The notes beneath the pieces were generated by a model. It worked only from the letters and a program-made list of their open reading frames with translations, made no database searches and was not told where the DNA came from. Made by a program: the position numbers and the translations under genes. Shown here piece after piece: positions 1-7,924 of a DNA stretch of 33,738 nt; position 1 is the first letter of the stretch; each line of letters begins with the position of its first letter. The stretch comes from Paucimonas sp. (lineage in GTDB: Bacteria > Pseudomonadota > Gammaproteobacteria > Pseudomonadales > Pseudomonadaceae): the NCBI GenBank assembly GCA_031253995.1, contig JAIRVG010000059.1, positions 1 through 33,738 on the forward strand, written 5' to 3'.

Positions 1-1
1 C

Positions 2-274
2 TGCGTAGCCTTCCCGACCCTGTCGGCGCTGGCCGAAGGCTTCGATGTGTTCGTGGTGACCGATGCTTCCGGCACCTTCAACACCACCGTGCAACAGGCG
101 GCGTGGAACCGCATGACCCAGGCCGGCGCGCAGATGATGAACTGGTTCTCGGTGGCCTGTGAGCTGCACCGCGACTGGCGCAACGATATCGAAGGGCTGG
201 GTAACCTGCTGTCGCAGCGGATTCCTAACTATCGGAACCTGATGAATAGCTATGCGGCCTTCACTGCCAAGTGA
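2..274 (+). CDS. YcaC-type isochorismatase-family hydrolase, C-terminal part (cut by window edge)
   Basis: This is the last 90 codons of a cysteine hydrolase of the isochorismatase superfamily; the start lies before the window. The first complete codon (bases 2-4) is TGC, which aligns with the presumed catalytic cysteine (C119) of the complete paralogue at 5490-6116. The reading frame then follows that paralogue to the TGA stop. The two proteins differ at only two visible places (TFNTTVQ against TFNETVQ, and NSYAAF against NSYSAF), and about 17 of 274 aligned bases differ, mostly at third positions. The family holds enzymes of uncertain substrate such as E. coli YcaC, so no reaction is assigned. 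The copy has the same orientation as its paralogue and lies on the far side of the type VI effector operon, so the pair forms direct repeats about 5.84 kb apart. A strong terminator follows directly. Confidence 0.9.
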   Translation, partial: CVAFPTLSALAEGFDVFVVTDASGTFNTTVQQAAWNRMTQAGAQMMNWFSVACELHRDWRNDIEGLGNLLSQRIPNYRNLMNSYAAFTAK

Positions 275-288
275 TTCGCTGAATGACA

Positions 289-324
289 GAAGCCCGCTCG
301 ATCAGAGCGGGCTTCTTTGTTTTT
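289..324 (+). terminator. Rho-independent terminator of the first ycaC-like copy
   Basis: A perfect 11-base-pair GC-rich stem (289-299 with 305-315) with a 5-base loop is followed by TTTGTTTTT. It begins 15 bases after the stop of the upstream hydrolase and lies between two converging genes. The left flank is not A-rich, so it should work mainly for the forward transcript. Confidence 0.9.
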
Positions 325-334
325 GCAGGAATGG

Positions 335-1105
335 TCAGGGCGCCGTCCTCGACTCCAGATCCATATCGGCAGGCCACTCGACCTTCGGGGCCAGCCGCAT
401 GGCGATGTTGCACCACAGCACATCGTTGCGGTCCCACGGCGGGCCAGGTGGTGGAAGTGCCTCGGGGCCTTGTTGCATGTAGGTGCAGACGTAGGCCCAG
501 GCATGGGCATCGGCACCCATTGCAGTCAACGGGAAGCGGTCGATGACTTCGTTGGTGCCGGGTTTGACGATGGAAAGCTCCACACCCCATTGGAAGATGA
601 TGCCGCCTTGGGCTGTGACTTGACGTCTACGCCAGCGCTCTGCACGGACTTGGGACCAGTCGTACGCCACTGGAACCACTTGCCAGCCTTTGAAAGGGTT
701 CCACCAGCGACATTTGAAGTTGTAGGCATAAATACGTTGACGGATACGGTTGAAGCGCAATGGCAAATCCCGAGGGGTAGAAACATCAAACTTCCAGAAG
801 AATAAAATTGCACATATCGCAAATGGGCTATAAAGCGTCAACATCACCCACTCTTCAAAGCTCACCACACGCTTGTCAAATAGCAAAAGCCACCACATGA
901 CAACCAAGTGAACACCCATAACCGGCGCAAACCAAATCACAACGCCTCTAATGAGCGCCGATGCCCTGGGCAACTCTAGAAAGACATTGTTCTGATGATT
1001 GGGTGTATCCAACCCGAGCGCCGGAGCCAGAATAGGTATCTCTTCAGGCCCTGGTAGATCCTCCTGCCAGCCGGGACATGGAGGGACAAGTCTGGGCTCC
1101 GTCAT
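335..1105 (-). CDS. DUF6708-type membrane protein, probable immunity protein of the VasX-like effector
   Basis: This 256-residue protein has two hydrophobic helices at about residues 54-76 and 86-104. A cytosolic domain rich in Trp, Tyr and Arg follows (RIRQRIYAYNF, RWWNPFKGWQ). It looks like the DUF6708 proteins encoded beside Pseudomonas type VI effectors; that family call is from memory of the pattern. Its place directly after a membrane-acting effector suggests it protects the producer's inner membrane from that toxin, which is inference. The ORF can be extended to 1126, but ATG at 1105 is preferred: it overlaps the effector stop as ATGA and has GGAG six bases upstream. The gene is visibly more AT-rich than the window average, like the 3' end of the effector gene. 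Confidence 0.75.
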   Translation of the reverse strand: MTEPRLVPPCPGWQEDLPGPEEIPILAPALGLDTPNHQNNVFLELPRASALIRGVVIWFAPVMGVHLVVMWWLLLFDKRVVSFEEWVMLTLYSPFAICAILFFWKFDVSTPRDLPLRFNRIRQRIYAYNFKCRWWNPFKGWQVVPVAYDWSQVRAERWRRRQVTAQGGIIFQWGVELSIVKPGTNEVIDRFPLTAMGADAHAWAYVCTYMQQGPEALPPPGPPWDRNDVLWCNIAMRLAPKVEWPADMDLESRTAP

Positions 1106-4100
1106 ATAAAGCTCCATCCCCGCCATGTGCTGATCTTGTCTTCCTTTACAATCAGCCGAGCAACACCTGCCTCATCACTCTTGTCGGGCCAGTAGGACAC
1201 CTCAAGCTCAAGAGCTTGAACAGCAAGCTTTCCGAAGAAGCTGATAGATCCTTTGATCTCAAGAGTTTCTGCTTCGGCATCGTATCGAACCTCCGGAGCC
1301 GACGTTTCCGGATGATAGTCAGGATTCTTAGCCGGAGCCGGCAAGGGTTCATTCACTCCTCCTTCTCGGCCGCGGGCGATGATCTCTCCCGAGGGAGCTC
1401 CAACCCGAAAAACCTGTAATACCCACTCATAATTCGACGCGTCAGCTTTGTAGCCAGGCAGGACGATCTTGTAATCCAGGAAGATTCCAGCAGGTACCGC
1501 ATCTCCGATGGGAATACCGCCAGTCTGCTCCGCGTTGATGTTCATTGCAGCATCTGCGGTTAACCCCAGCAATGCAGCATTTAGCGCACCGGCCGCCATG
1601 TCCATATTCTCGGGCCCCATCCAGAGGCGGTGTTCTTCAGGAAGCCCCCACAGAGAACGCCGCGCCCATAGCTCCACGGAGTCTGACTCTAGCTTTTTAG
1701 CCCAAACGGCTAGGCTATACGCAGCAAGGCCAAATAACACGGCTATCGAAAGAGGGAGAAGTGCCGCTGCTGCCGGGGCGAGAGAGCCGACAACACCACC
1801 TCCTGCCGAAAGCATCGCTACGCCTGACGCAACACCATAAAAAGTTCGCGCTGATTTGTCCCCGACCGTTCCTGCCCGCCCAGCCGCCAACGCATACTGC
1901 ACCCCCTCCACCGCACTCGCCAACGCCACCAGCGCCCCGCCGTACTGCACGATCCGCGCCCCCGCCGCGAGCGGTTCCAGCTTCCCAGCCGCCCCAACCA
2001 CCCTCGTGGTCAGATCAGGCCGCAGGATATGAATCGTCGCCCCAACAACCTCAACCCCGGCCCCCATCACCCCGACCGACGCCGACATCACCGCCGCCGC
2101 GGCCTCGGCATCCCCATCGCCCACCGACTTGAGCAGGCCTTCGTAACTCCTGAGCAAGGCATCCTGCTGAAACCACAGGCTGCCCAAGGCCAGTGCCAGG
2201 TTCATTTTCCCGTTTCCGGTGGCTTTCGCGGCGTTGCGCATGCTGCGCATCGAATCCCGCGCCAGCAACCGGGCAGCCTCGGCCTTGACGCTCAGGTGCC
2301 GTGCCAGATCCGCCATGCTGCCCTTGAGCGCAGTACTGCCAATGCTGACGTGGCGCAGGGCATCGCCAATGCCATCCCCCATGCCGACTCGCAATGTGTC
2401 CAGCCGCGATTGCAGCGACTCCGCGCTCTCCAGCGTCCAGACCTTGATATCGATCAGCTTGGCGTGGCTGCTCGCCAGCGCCGGCGTGAACTGCCCTTTC
2501 AGCAGCATGGCCCGGACCTTCTGATGGGCCGGTTTACGGAATTGCTCGTCGAGGGTAGCGATGACACGCTCGGTCCCTTCGTAAAGCACCTCATTGAGCA
2601 AGGTGAGGTATTCACCCACCTTGAGCGAAATGGTGACCTGCGTGACCTGCACACCGTTGAAACGCAGCAAGGCCTCCCGATGCAAATGCCCCACCAGCGC
2701 CTTGACCTCGTTCGACAGCTTGTTGCCGAGGGCGTAACTGGCCGTGGCGCCGGCCGCGAGCAAGTCGCCGATGGCGTTCTGCACGGGCTCGACCATGAAC
2801 TGCTTGCCCTGATCGGTAGCGATCAGGGTCTTTATGCTATGGAAAACCCGGGTTCGCTCACCTTCAAGAAGATCATCGGTGAGCTGTTCGTGCAGCTGTT
2901 TGTCCTTGGCGAGCAGCGCCTGGTAGTAAAGGCTGTCGCGGTCCTCCAACTGCTTTTTCCACAGGCCTTGGGTGGGGCCGGGCGTGTCGCCCTCGACGAA
3001 GTCGGTCGGACCACCGGCCTGACACATGGCCAGCATGCGAATGAAAGCCTTGATCGATTCCGTGCTCGCGATGCCATAGTCGTGGACGGCAGCCATTCGA
3101 AAAGCCGGACCATCGTGATGTTCGGCATAGAGCGTGGCGACGTCGTCGATGATCCTTCGCCAGTGCGCCAGGGTCTTCAGGTAGTGGTCCTCGAATTTCT
3201 TGCGCGCTGGCTCGTCGTAGCGGTCTGAAAGCCGCTCGCGTGCATCGTCCTGTTCGTCGGCAATCCGGCGTCGCTTCTCCTCTTCCAGATCGAGCAGGGG
3301 CAGAGGTGACCTGTAGAACTGAGGGCTGGCGTGATACTTGAGGTTGGCTGCCACCGCCTCCTCGGCATCCTTGATCGCACGCTGTTGCGCCCGGTCGAGC
3401 TGCACGTCACGAATACCGAGCAACGCCTGAGACGTGAAAAACTCGAAGTTGCGCTGCGGCTCGGCCCGCCACGCCTGCATGGCCTGGTAGTGATGCAGGC
3501 GCTGGGCATTGAGCTCCTGCACCATGCCGATGGGATCGGGCAGCACCAAGGCCAGCACTCCGTTGGCCAGCTTCTCCCGCTGGATCACCGTACGGATGTG
3601 CGCACTGAAGGCACCCAGCCGCTGGTTGCGGCCATAGAAACCATGCACGCTGCGGAAATCCCCGGCTATCGACTGGGCGTATTCGAGGATTTTTTCCGTC
3701 TGCAGGTTGTGCTCGGTCATGGCGAAGCCGACGCTGGCCGGGTCATCCCGTGCAGTCTTGAGGTCGAGCTTGTAGAAGCGCTCGCTAAACTTCCTGCCGC
3801 CGGACACACCATCGCTCAAGTAGGCGTCCAGCACCGTCTCGGGCCAGGGATCGTTGGCGATGGCGAGCCAGGCGGTGGAAAACTTGTCGGTGTCGATATT
3901 GATGAAGGCGGCGGGCATATCGTGGTCAGCCCGGATGCAACGCAACGGAATCGGGATGGGCTCCTGCCGGGGGATCTCGTACGGAGAGAATTGACGCAGC
4001 ATGCCCTCCGGGGTGATCTGGTAGGCCTGCCACTCCCGTCGGTCGAGCAGCACATAGAGAAAGCCGCGACGCAGGGTACGAGGCTGGCCGACATGCATGC

Positions 4101-4299
4101 GCACGGCCTTGACCTCGGAACCGCGGGTCAGCGGCAGTGCCTGGGTATGCCAGGGTTCCGGCGCATAGGCCGCGCGCAGGGGAAGGATGGGCAGGCCCTG
4201 GCGCTCGCAAAGCCGGCAGCCACCCGTTGACAGCGGATCGGCCTCCCGGGTCGACGCGTCGAGATCGAGACCGAAAATGAAGCTGGGATCGAATGTCAC
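1102..4299 (-). CDS. VasX-like (MIX, BTH_I2691-type) type VI secretion effector, putative membrane-disrupting toxin
   Basis: This 1065-residue protein begins with a VasX-type N-terminal region. It has a CxxC (C28, C31) in CRLCERQGLPILPLR and a MIX-type motif R-x-G-h-h-Y in LRRGFLYVLL at residues 77-85, followed by WQAYQITPEG. The middle (about 200-700) is helical and charged. Hydrophobic stretches suited to membrane insertion lie at about 724-750, 780-803 and 820-868. The last roughly 200 residues look beta-rich and soluble. VasX of Vibrio cholerae is a colicin-like effector that collapses the membrane potential of its target, and a similar role is inferred here. The start is GTG in a GTGA overlap with the upstream adaptor gene, with GGAGG seven bases before it. 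The gene overlaps the immunity candidate by four bases. No vgrG, hcp or PAAR gene lies nearby in the window. GC content falls after about codon 813. Confidence 0.85.
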   Translation of the reverse strand: MTFDPSFIFGLDLDASTREADPLSTGGCRLCERQGLPILPLRAAYAPEPWHTQALPLTRGSEVKAVRMHVGQPRTLRRGFLYVLLDRREWQAYQITPEGMLRQFSPYEIPRQEPIPIPLRCIRADHDMPAAFINIDTDKFSTAWLAIANDPWPETVLDAYLSDGVSGGRKFSERFYKLDLKTARDDPASVGFAMTEHNLQTEKILEYAQSIAGDFRSVHGFYGRNQRLGAFSAHIRTVIQREKLANGVLALVLPDPIGMVQELNAQRLHHYQAMQAWRAEPQRNFEFFTSQALLGIRDVQLDRAQQRAIKDAEEAVAANLKYHASPQFYRSPLPLLDLEEEKRRRIADEQDDARERLSDRYDEPARKKFEDHYLKTLAHWRRIIDDVATLYAEHHDGPAFRMAAVHDYGIASTESIKAFIRMLAMCQAGGPTDFVEGDTPGPTQGLWKKQLEDRDSLYYQALLAKDKQLHEQLTDDLLEGERTRVFHSIKTLIATDQGKQFMVEPVQNAIGDLLAAGATASYALGNKLSNEVKALVGHLHREALLRFNGVQVTQVTISLKVGEYLTLLNEVLYEGTERVIATLDEQFRKPAHQKVRAMLLKGQFTPALASSHAKLIDIKVWTLESAESLQSRLDTLRVGMGDGIGDALRHVSIGSTALKGSMADLARHLSVKAEAARLLARDSMRSMRNAAKATGNGKMNLALALGSLWFQQDALLRSYEGLLKSVGDGDAEAAAAVMSASVGVMGAGVEVVGATIHILRPDLTTRVVGAAGKLEPLAAGARIVQYGGALVALASAVEGVQYALAAGRAGTVGDKSARTFYGVASGVAMLSAGGGVVGSLAPAAAALLPLSIAVLFGLAAYSLAVWAKKLESDSVELWARRSLWGLPEEHRLWMGPENMDMAAGALNAALLGLTADAAMNINAEQTGGIPIGDAVPAGIFLDYKIVLPGYKADASNYEWVLQVFRVGAPSGEIIARGREGGVNEPLPAPAKNPDYHPETSAPEVRYDAEAETLEIKGSISFFGKLAVQALELEVSYWPDKSDEAGVARLIVKEDKISTWRGWSFI

Positions 4300-5243
4300 G
4301 TGTAGTCCTCCGTACGGGGCAGGTCAGCGAAGATGCGCCTCCAGGTGGCCTCGCTGTAGCGTGCAAAATGACTCTGCAAGTCCAGGGTCCCGGCTCGTGC
4401 CTGGGCAATGTCGCGCTGGATGTCCGGGTGCTGGGGCAGATTCGGATGGAAGAACACCCGATGCAGGCTGAGGGAAATGAGATCGCTGCTGGCTTCAAGG
4501 CCGAGCCGGTGAGCGTCGCGGATCAGGCGAAAGCCATGGGTGGCAGCTTGGGGCGGCAGGGGGGAGGGGCCTTTCCAGAGCCAGGGGGCAAAGCGTGGAG
4601 GCTTGCGCAGGGCATGACGCCAGACGGCGAGGAACCGGTTGACCACCATAGCCAGTTGCTGGGTTTGCCTGGCCGTTGCTGAGAGTTGCGGCTCGCCGTA
4701 ACAGACTCTACCGGCCAGTGGGAAAAAACCGCCCCAACTGAGCGGGAGCAGCCAGAACTCCACCGGTCTCAGCAGATCACCGTCCTGGGCGTGCATCGCG
4801 GCGGACAGCAGTTCCAGCCTCAGCGGTTCGAACCAGGGTGACGGGTCTTGATCTTCAGAAGCGGTAGTGTCGCAGCGGGTCACGATATGGTTAGCGATGA
4901 CGTCGAGGGGCTGGGAACTGAGCAGCCAGCCACAGATGTAACGCTTGCGGTAAACAAGATCCCACTCGGCATAGTCGGCGCTGAGCTGGAGATAGCGCCG
5001 TGCTGCCGGTTCACCGGTTTTCGCCAGCTGGACAAGCGCGGGGCAGTACTCCGGGGAATGGGCCAGATCGGGGCGCAGTACCCGCGTGACAGCGTCGGCG
5101 CCCAGCGACTCGATCAGGGACGGGACGCTAAGCGGATGATCCGGTGCGCATTCAGCCTGTCCGTCCACCAGCAGATAGAGGTAGTCGTCCTGCGTCCGGT
5201 ACCGCTCCACGAAGTTGGTGACGGATTCGATGCCGCTGACCAT
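4296..5243 (-). CDS. DUF4123-like type VI effector adaptor (chaperone)
   Basis: This 315-residue soluble protein has no signal peptide or membrane segment. Its N-terminal half (YLYLLVDGQ at about residue 20, then PSLIESLG, and a conserved-looking WDLVYRKRYICGWLLSS) resembles DUF4123. Proteins of that family bind a specific effector and load it onto VgrG. The C-terminal half contains a PRFAPWLWKG segment and a helical tail that I cannot assign. It is the first gene of a three-gene operon. It begins with ATG behind AGGAG, and its TGA overlaps the GTG of the effector gene, so production of adaptor and effector is probably coupled. Position and length fit an adaptor better than a second toxin, but the family assignment is moderate. 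Confidence 0.65.
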   Translation of the reverse strand: MVSGIESVTNFVERYRTQDDYLYLLVDGQAECAPDHPLSVPSLIESLGADAVTRVLRPDLAHSPEYCPALVQLAKTGEPAARRYLQLSADYAEWDLVYRKRYICGWLLSSQPLDVIANHIVTRCDTTASEDQDPSPWFEPLRLELLSAAMHAQDGDLLRPVEFWLLPLSWGGFFPLAGRVCYGEPQLSATARQTQQLAMVVNRFLAVWRHALRKPPRFAPWLWKGPSPLPPQAATHGFRLIRDAHRLGLEASSDLISLSLHRVFFHPNLPQHPDIQRDIAQARAGTLDLQSHFARYSEATWRRIFADLPRTEDYT

Positions 5244-5489
5244 GGGGATCTCCTGGGGAAGTAATTCCGTTGGGATCCTGAATGTTGGTCAGTAGTGGGG
5301 GATATAGGAAAAATCCCAAGGCAAGGTGTGAAACTGCTGAGCAGGTATTGAAGTCACGATCGAATTGTCCACTTGATCGAGACAGTCATACCGCTTTCAC
5401 CCGATTTATCCCGTTTCGAGAAACCCCTAATCTGGCCACATCTAGCGGCAACTACCCAAAACAAACTTCTCGAACAAAGGATTTCCACC
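5244..5489 (+). promoter_or_regulatory. Divergent promoter region between effector operon and second ycaC-like gene
   Basis: These 246 bases separate the leftward effector operon from the rightward hydrolase gene and must hold both promoters. The sequence is more AT-rich than its surroundings. I see no convincing -35/-10 pair, no GG/GC sigma-54 element and no long inverted repeat. The ORF of the hydrolase can be read back to 5373, but that part does not resemble the family, so it is treated as leader. Confidence 0.45.
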
Positions 5490-6116
5490 ATGACCAACGC
5501 CACCTACAACCGCCTGAACAAAGACGACGCCGTAGTCCTCTTGGTCGACCACCAGACCGGCCTGATTTCCCTGGTGCAGGACTTCTCGCCGAGCGAGTTC
5601 AAGAACAACGTGCTGGCGCTGGCCGACCTGGCGAAATTCTTCGAACTGCCGACCATCCTGACCACCAGCTTCGAGCAAGGCCCGAATGGTCCGTTGGTGC
5701 CAGAGCTGAAAGAGATGTTCCCGGACGCGCCGTACATCCCGCGTCCTGGTCAGATCAATGCCTGGGACAACGAAGACTTCGTCAAGGCGATCAAGGCCAC
5801 CGGTCGCAAGCAGCTGATCATTGCCGGTGTGGTGACTGACGTGTGCGTGGCCTTCCCGACCCTGTCGGCGCTGGCCGAAGGCTTCGACGTGTTCGTGGTG
5901 ACCGATGCTTCCGGGACCTTCAACGAAACCGTGCAACAGGCCGCATGGAACCGCATGACCCAGGCCGGCGCGCAGATGATGAACTGGTTCTCGGTAGCCT
6001 GTGAGCTGCACCGCGACTGGCGCAACGATATCGAGGGGCTGGGTAACCTGCTGTCGCAGCGGATTCCTAACTATCGGAACCTGATGAACAGCTACTCGGC
6101 GTTTACTGCCAAGTAA
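5490..6116 (+). CDS. ycaC: YcaC-type isochorismatase-family hydrolase
   Basis: This complete 208-residue cysteine hydrolase matches the length of E. coli YcaC. Expected active-site landmarks are visible: Asp20 in LLVDHQTGL and Cys119 in GVVTDVCVAFPT, at the end of a central strand, as in isochorismatase-like hydrolases. The natural substrate of this subgroup is unsettled, so only an amidase or hydrolase role on a small molecule can be stated. No signal peptide is present, so it should act in the cytoplasm. ATG at 5490 was chosen over the longer frame from 5373 because family similarity begins at MTNATYNRLN and AAAGG lies upstream. It is the intact paralogue of the fragment at 2-274. The two are direct repeats around the type VI operon, and this copy ends just before a REP pair. 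Confidence 0.9.
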   Translation: MTNATYNRLNKDDAVVLLVDHQTGLISLVQDFSPSEFKNNVLALADLAKFFELPTILTTSFEQGPNGPLVPELKEMFPDAPYIPRPGQINAWDNEDFVKAIKATGRKQLIIAGVVTDVCVAFPTLSALAEGFDVFVVTDASGTFNETVQQAAWNRMTQAGAQMMNWFSVACELHRDWRNDIEGLGNLLSQRIPNYRNLMNSYSAFTAK

Positions 6117-6132
6117 GGGATGGTGCTGCTAC

Positions 6133-6217
6133 TGGCCTCATCGCTGGCAAGCCAGCTCCCACAGGTCCAGCGGTGCACGCGATCACTGTGGGAGCTGGCA
6201 AGCCAGCGATGAGGCCA
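6133..6217. repeat. REP pair (REPIN) between converging ycaC-like gene and cobJ
   Basis: Two REP units face each other: TGGCCTCATCGCTGGC with CTCCCACAGG, then CTGTGGGAGCTGG with GCCAGCGATGAGGCCA. The right unit has GGCAAGCC where most other copies here have GGCTTGCC, so its own core is a perfect short palindrome. It sits between two convergent stops and probably ends or stabilises both transcripts. Confidence 0.9.
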
Positions 6218-6229
6218 GAACAGGCACCA

Positions 6230-7924
6230 TCAATACTGCGGATACCACCGCGGCGTATAAACCCACTCCCCACCCTCAGCCCGGGCAAAGGTCCGGGTCG
6301 TCGAAGACCCCACCAACACCATCGTCCGCATGTCCACCATCTCCGGCACCAGCTCGCCAAGGGTCACTACCTTCAGCGACTGCCCCGGCCGGGCGATATC
6401 ACGTCCCAGCACCACCGGCGTATCCGCAGCACGATGACGGCGGACGATATCCAGCGCCTGCCCCAACTGCCACGGCCGGGAGCGCGAGATCGGGTTGTAG
6501 AAGGCCATCGCCAGGTCCGCCTGGCCAGCCAGGTCCAGACGCTTCTCGATGATCGACCACGGCTTGAGGTTGTCCGACAGAGAGATCACGCAGAAGTCAT
6601 GCCCCAGCGGTGCCCCCGCCTGGGCCGCCGTGGCCAGCGATGCCGAGATCCCCGGCAACATCTCCAGCTCGACCCGGTACCAGGCCGGATCATCCGACGC
6701 CTCCAGCGCTTCCAGCACCGCCGCCGACATGGCGAACACACCCGGGTCACCAGACGACACCACGATCACCGAACGCCCCTGCGCCGCCAGTTCGAAGGCG
6801 TGACGGGCGCGCAGCAGTTCTTCACGGTTGTCGGTGCAGTGCAGCACCTGATCTTCACGGAAGGGCCCGGCCATGCGCACGTAGGTTTCATACCCCAGCA
6901 CATCGTTGGCCCGGGCCAGCTCGGCCTTGACCGCCGGGGCCATCAGCTCGGCAGCGCCAGGGCCGAGACCGATCACCGCAACCCGGCCACGGGCACGACC
7001 AATCTGCGCCGGATCGATGGGCTCGGCAGCAACGGCGATCGCCAGGCCTTCGCCCACGACTTGCGGAGCAAGCAGTTGCGGCAGGGCATGGGCAGCAAGG
7101 TCGCTGACCGAAGCACCGGCCGCGAAACGCAGCGGCACACCCAGGTCAGCCGCAGCGGCATGCAACGATGCCTCGGCCATCTCCTCCTCGCTGGCCAGAA
7201 GGCAGGCCAGAGAAGCCTCGGCGATCTTCGCCTGATGCAGCGCGGCACGCACCGCCGCCGCCAGCTCCGGCACACCCGCCGACACCGCCAGCAGCACGCA
7301 GCGCGGATGAATCAGAAGCTCGTTGGCCGCCGCCTCGCGCTCGCCACAGCCGACACGGATGGTCAGCTGCGCGTCGTCGCGCTGCGGCAGGTGGGCCTCG
7401 TCCAGCCACGGTGCCGCGCCTTCGATACGCACGCTTTCACCGGCCAGCAAATCAGAAACGAAACGCTTGCCCAGCTCCAGGTCGGCCAGCGCGTAGCCGC
7501 TGGGCGGGTTGAGCAGGCAGGTGCCGAAACGCAGTTCGCCGCTGGTGGTGATTGCCGCGGCAACCCCCAGCCCAGCGGCGATTTCCCGGGCCATGACATT
7601 CACCCCGCCAAGCCCGCCCAGCAACGGCACCACCGCGCTGCCGTCCTCGGCCACCGCCAGCACCGGCGGCTCGGCGCCCTTCTCCAGCAACACGCTGGCC
7701 AGGCTGCGAATGACGATGCCGGCGGCGCACAGGGCGATGATCGGCGTGTCCTGCTGGTAGAGCTCGCGCAGCGTGGCGCCGAACTCGGCATAACTGCGGT
7801 CGACGCCCTCGACCCGGCCAGCCAGGCCATGGATCAGGGCATCGGGATAGAACCGCTGGATCTTGCGAGCGGTGTCCAGGCTGCCCTTGCCGAGCACGAC
7901 AATGGCGGGTGCGCGTCGGGTCAT
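6230..7924 (-). CDS. cobJ: CbiG-like domain fused to precorrin-3B C17-methyltransferase
   Basis: This 564-residue two-domain enzyme acts in corrin ring contraction. Residues 1 to about 310 resemble CbiG (PAIVVLGKGSLDTARKI, then AAGIVIRSLASVL and GGLGGVNVMARE, and a C-terminal part around GCGEREAAANELL). The rest is a SAM-dependent CobJ methyltransferase with GRVAVIGLGPGA, VVSSGDPGVFAM and AFYNPISRSRPWQ. CobJ methylates C17 of precorrin-3B and closes the contracted ring to give precorrin-4. CbiG belongs to the anaerobic route, where it opens the lactone; its role in an aerobic set is unclear. The fusion is usual in Pseudomonas to my knowledge. ATG at 7924 overlaps the cobI stop as TGATG; a GTG four codons earlier is possible. 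It is the last gene of the leftward cobGHIJ operon. Confidence 0.92.
   Translation of the reverse strand: MTRRAPAIVVLGKGSLDTARKIQRFYPDALIHGLAGRVEGVDRSYAEFGATLRELYQQDTPIIALCAAGIVIRSLASVLLEKGAEPPVLAVAEDGSAVVPLLGGLGGVNVMAREIAAGLGVAAAITTSGELRFGTCLLNPPSGYALADLELGKRFVSDLLAGESVRIEGAAPWLDEAHLPQRDDAQLTIRVGCGEREAAANELLIHPRCVLLAVSAGVPELAAAVRAALHQAKIAEASLACLLASEEEMAEASLHAAAADLGVPLRFAAGASVSDLAAHALPQLLAPQVVGEGLAIAVAAEPIDPAQIGRARGRVAVIGLGPGAAELMAPAVKAELARANDVLGYETYVRMAGPFREDQVLHCTDNREELLRARHAFELAAQGRSVIVVSSGDPGVFAMSAAVLEALEASDDPAWYRVELEMLPGISASLATAAQAGAPLGHDFCVISLSDNLKPWSIIEKRLDLAGQADLAMAFYNPISRSRPWQLGQALDIVRRHRAADTPVVLGRDIARPGQSLKVVTLGELVPEMVDMRTMVLVGSSTTRTFARAEGGEWVYTPRWYPQY

Noticed and set aside
1106..1126. 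Longer start of the immunity candidate at 1126
   Set aside because: The ATG at 1105 has GGAG at six bases and the ATGA overlap with the effector stop; the 1126 start has no clear ribosome site.
2029..3228. 399-codon forward frame inside the effector gene
   Set aside because: It lies wholly opposite the VasX-like gene, with no ribosome site or family likeness.
335..5243. Effector operon as a prophage or insertion sequence
   Set aside because: No integrase, transposase, phage structural gene or target-site duplication is visible; only the flanking paralogues suggest mobility.
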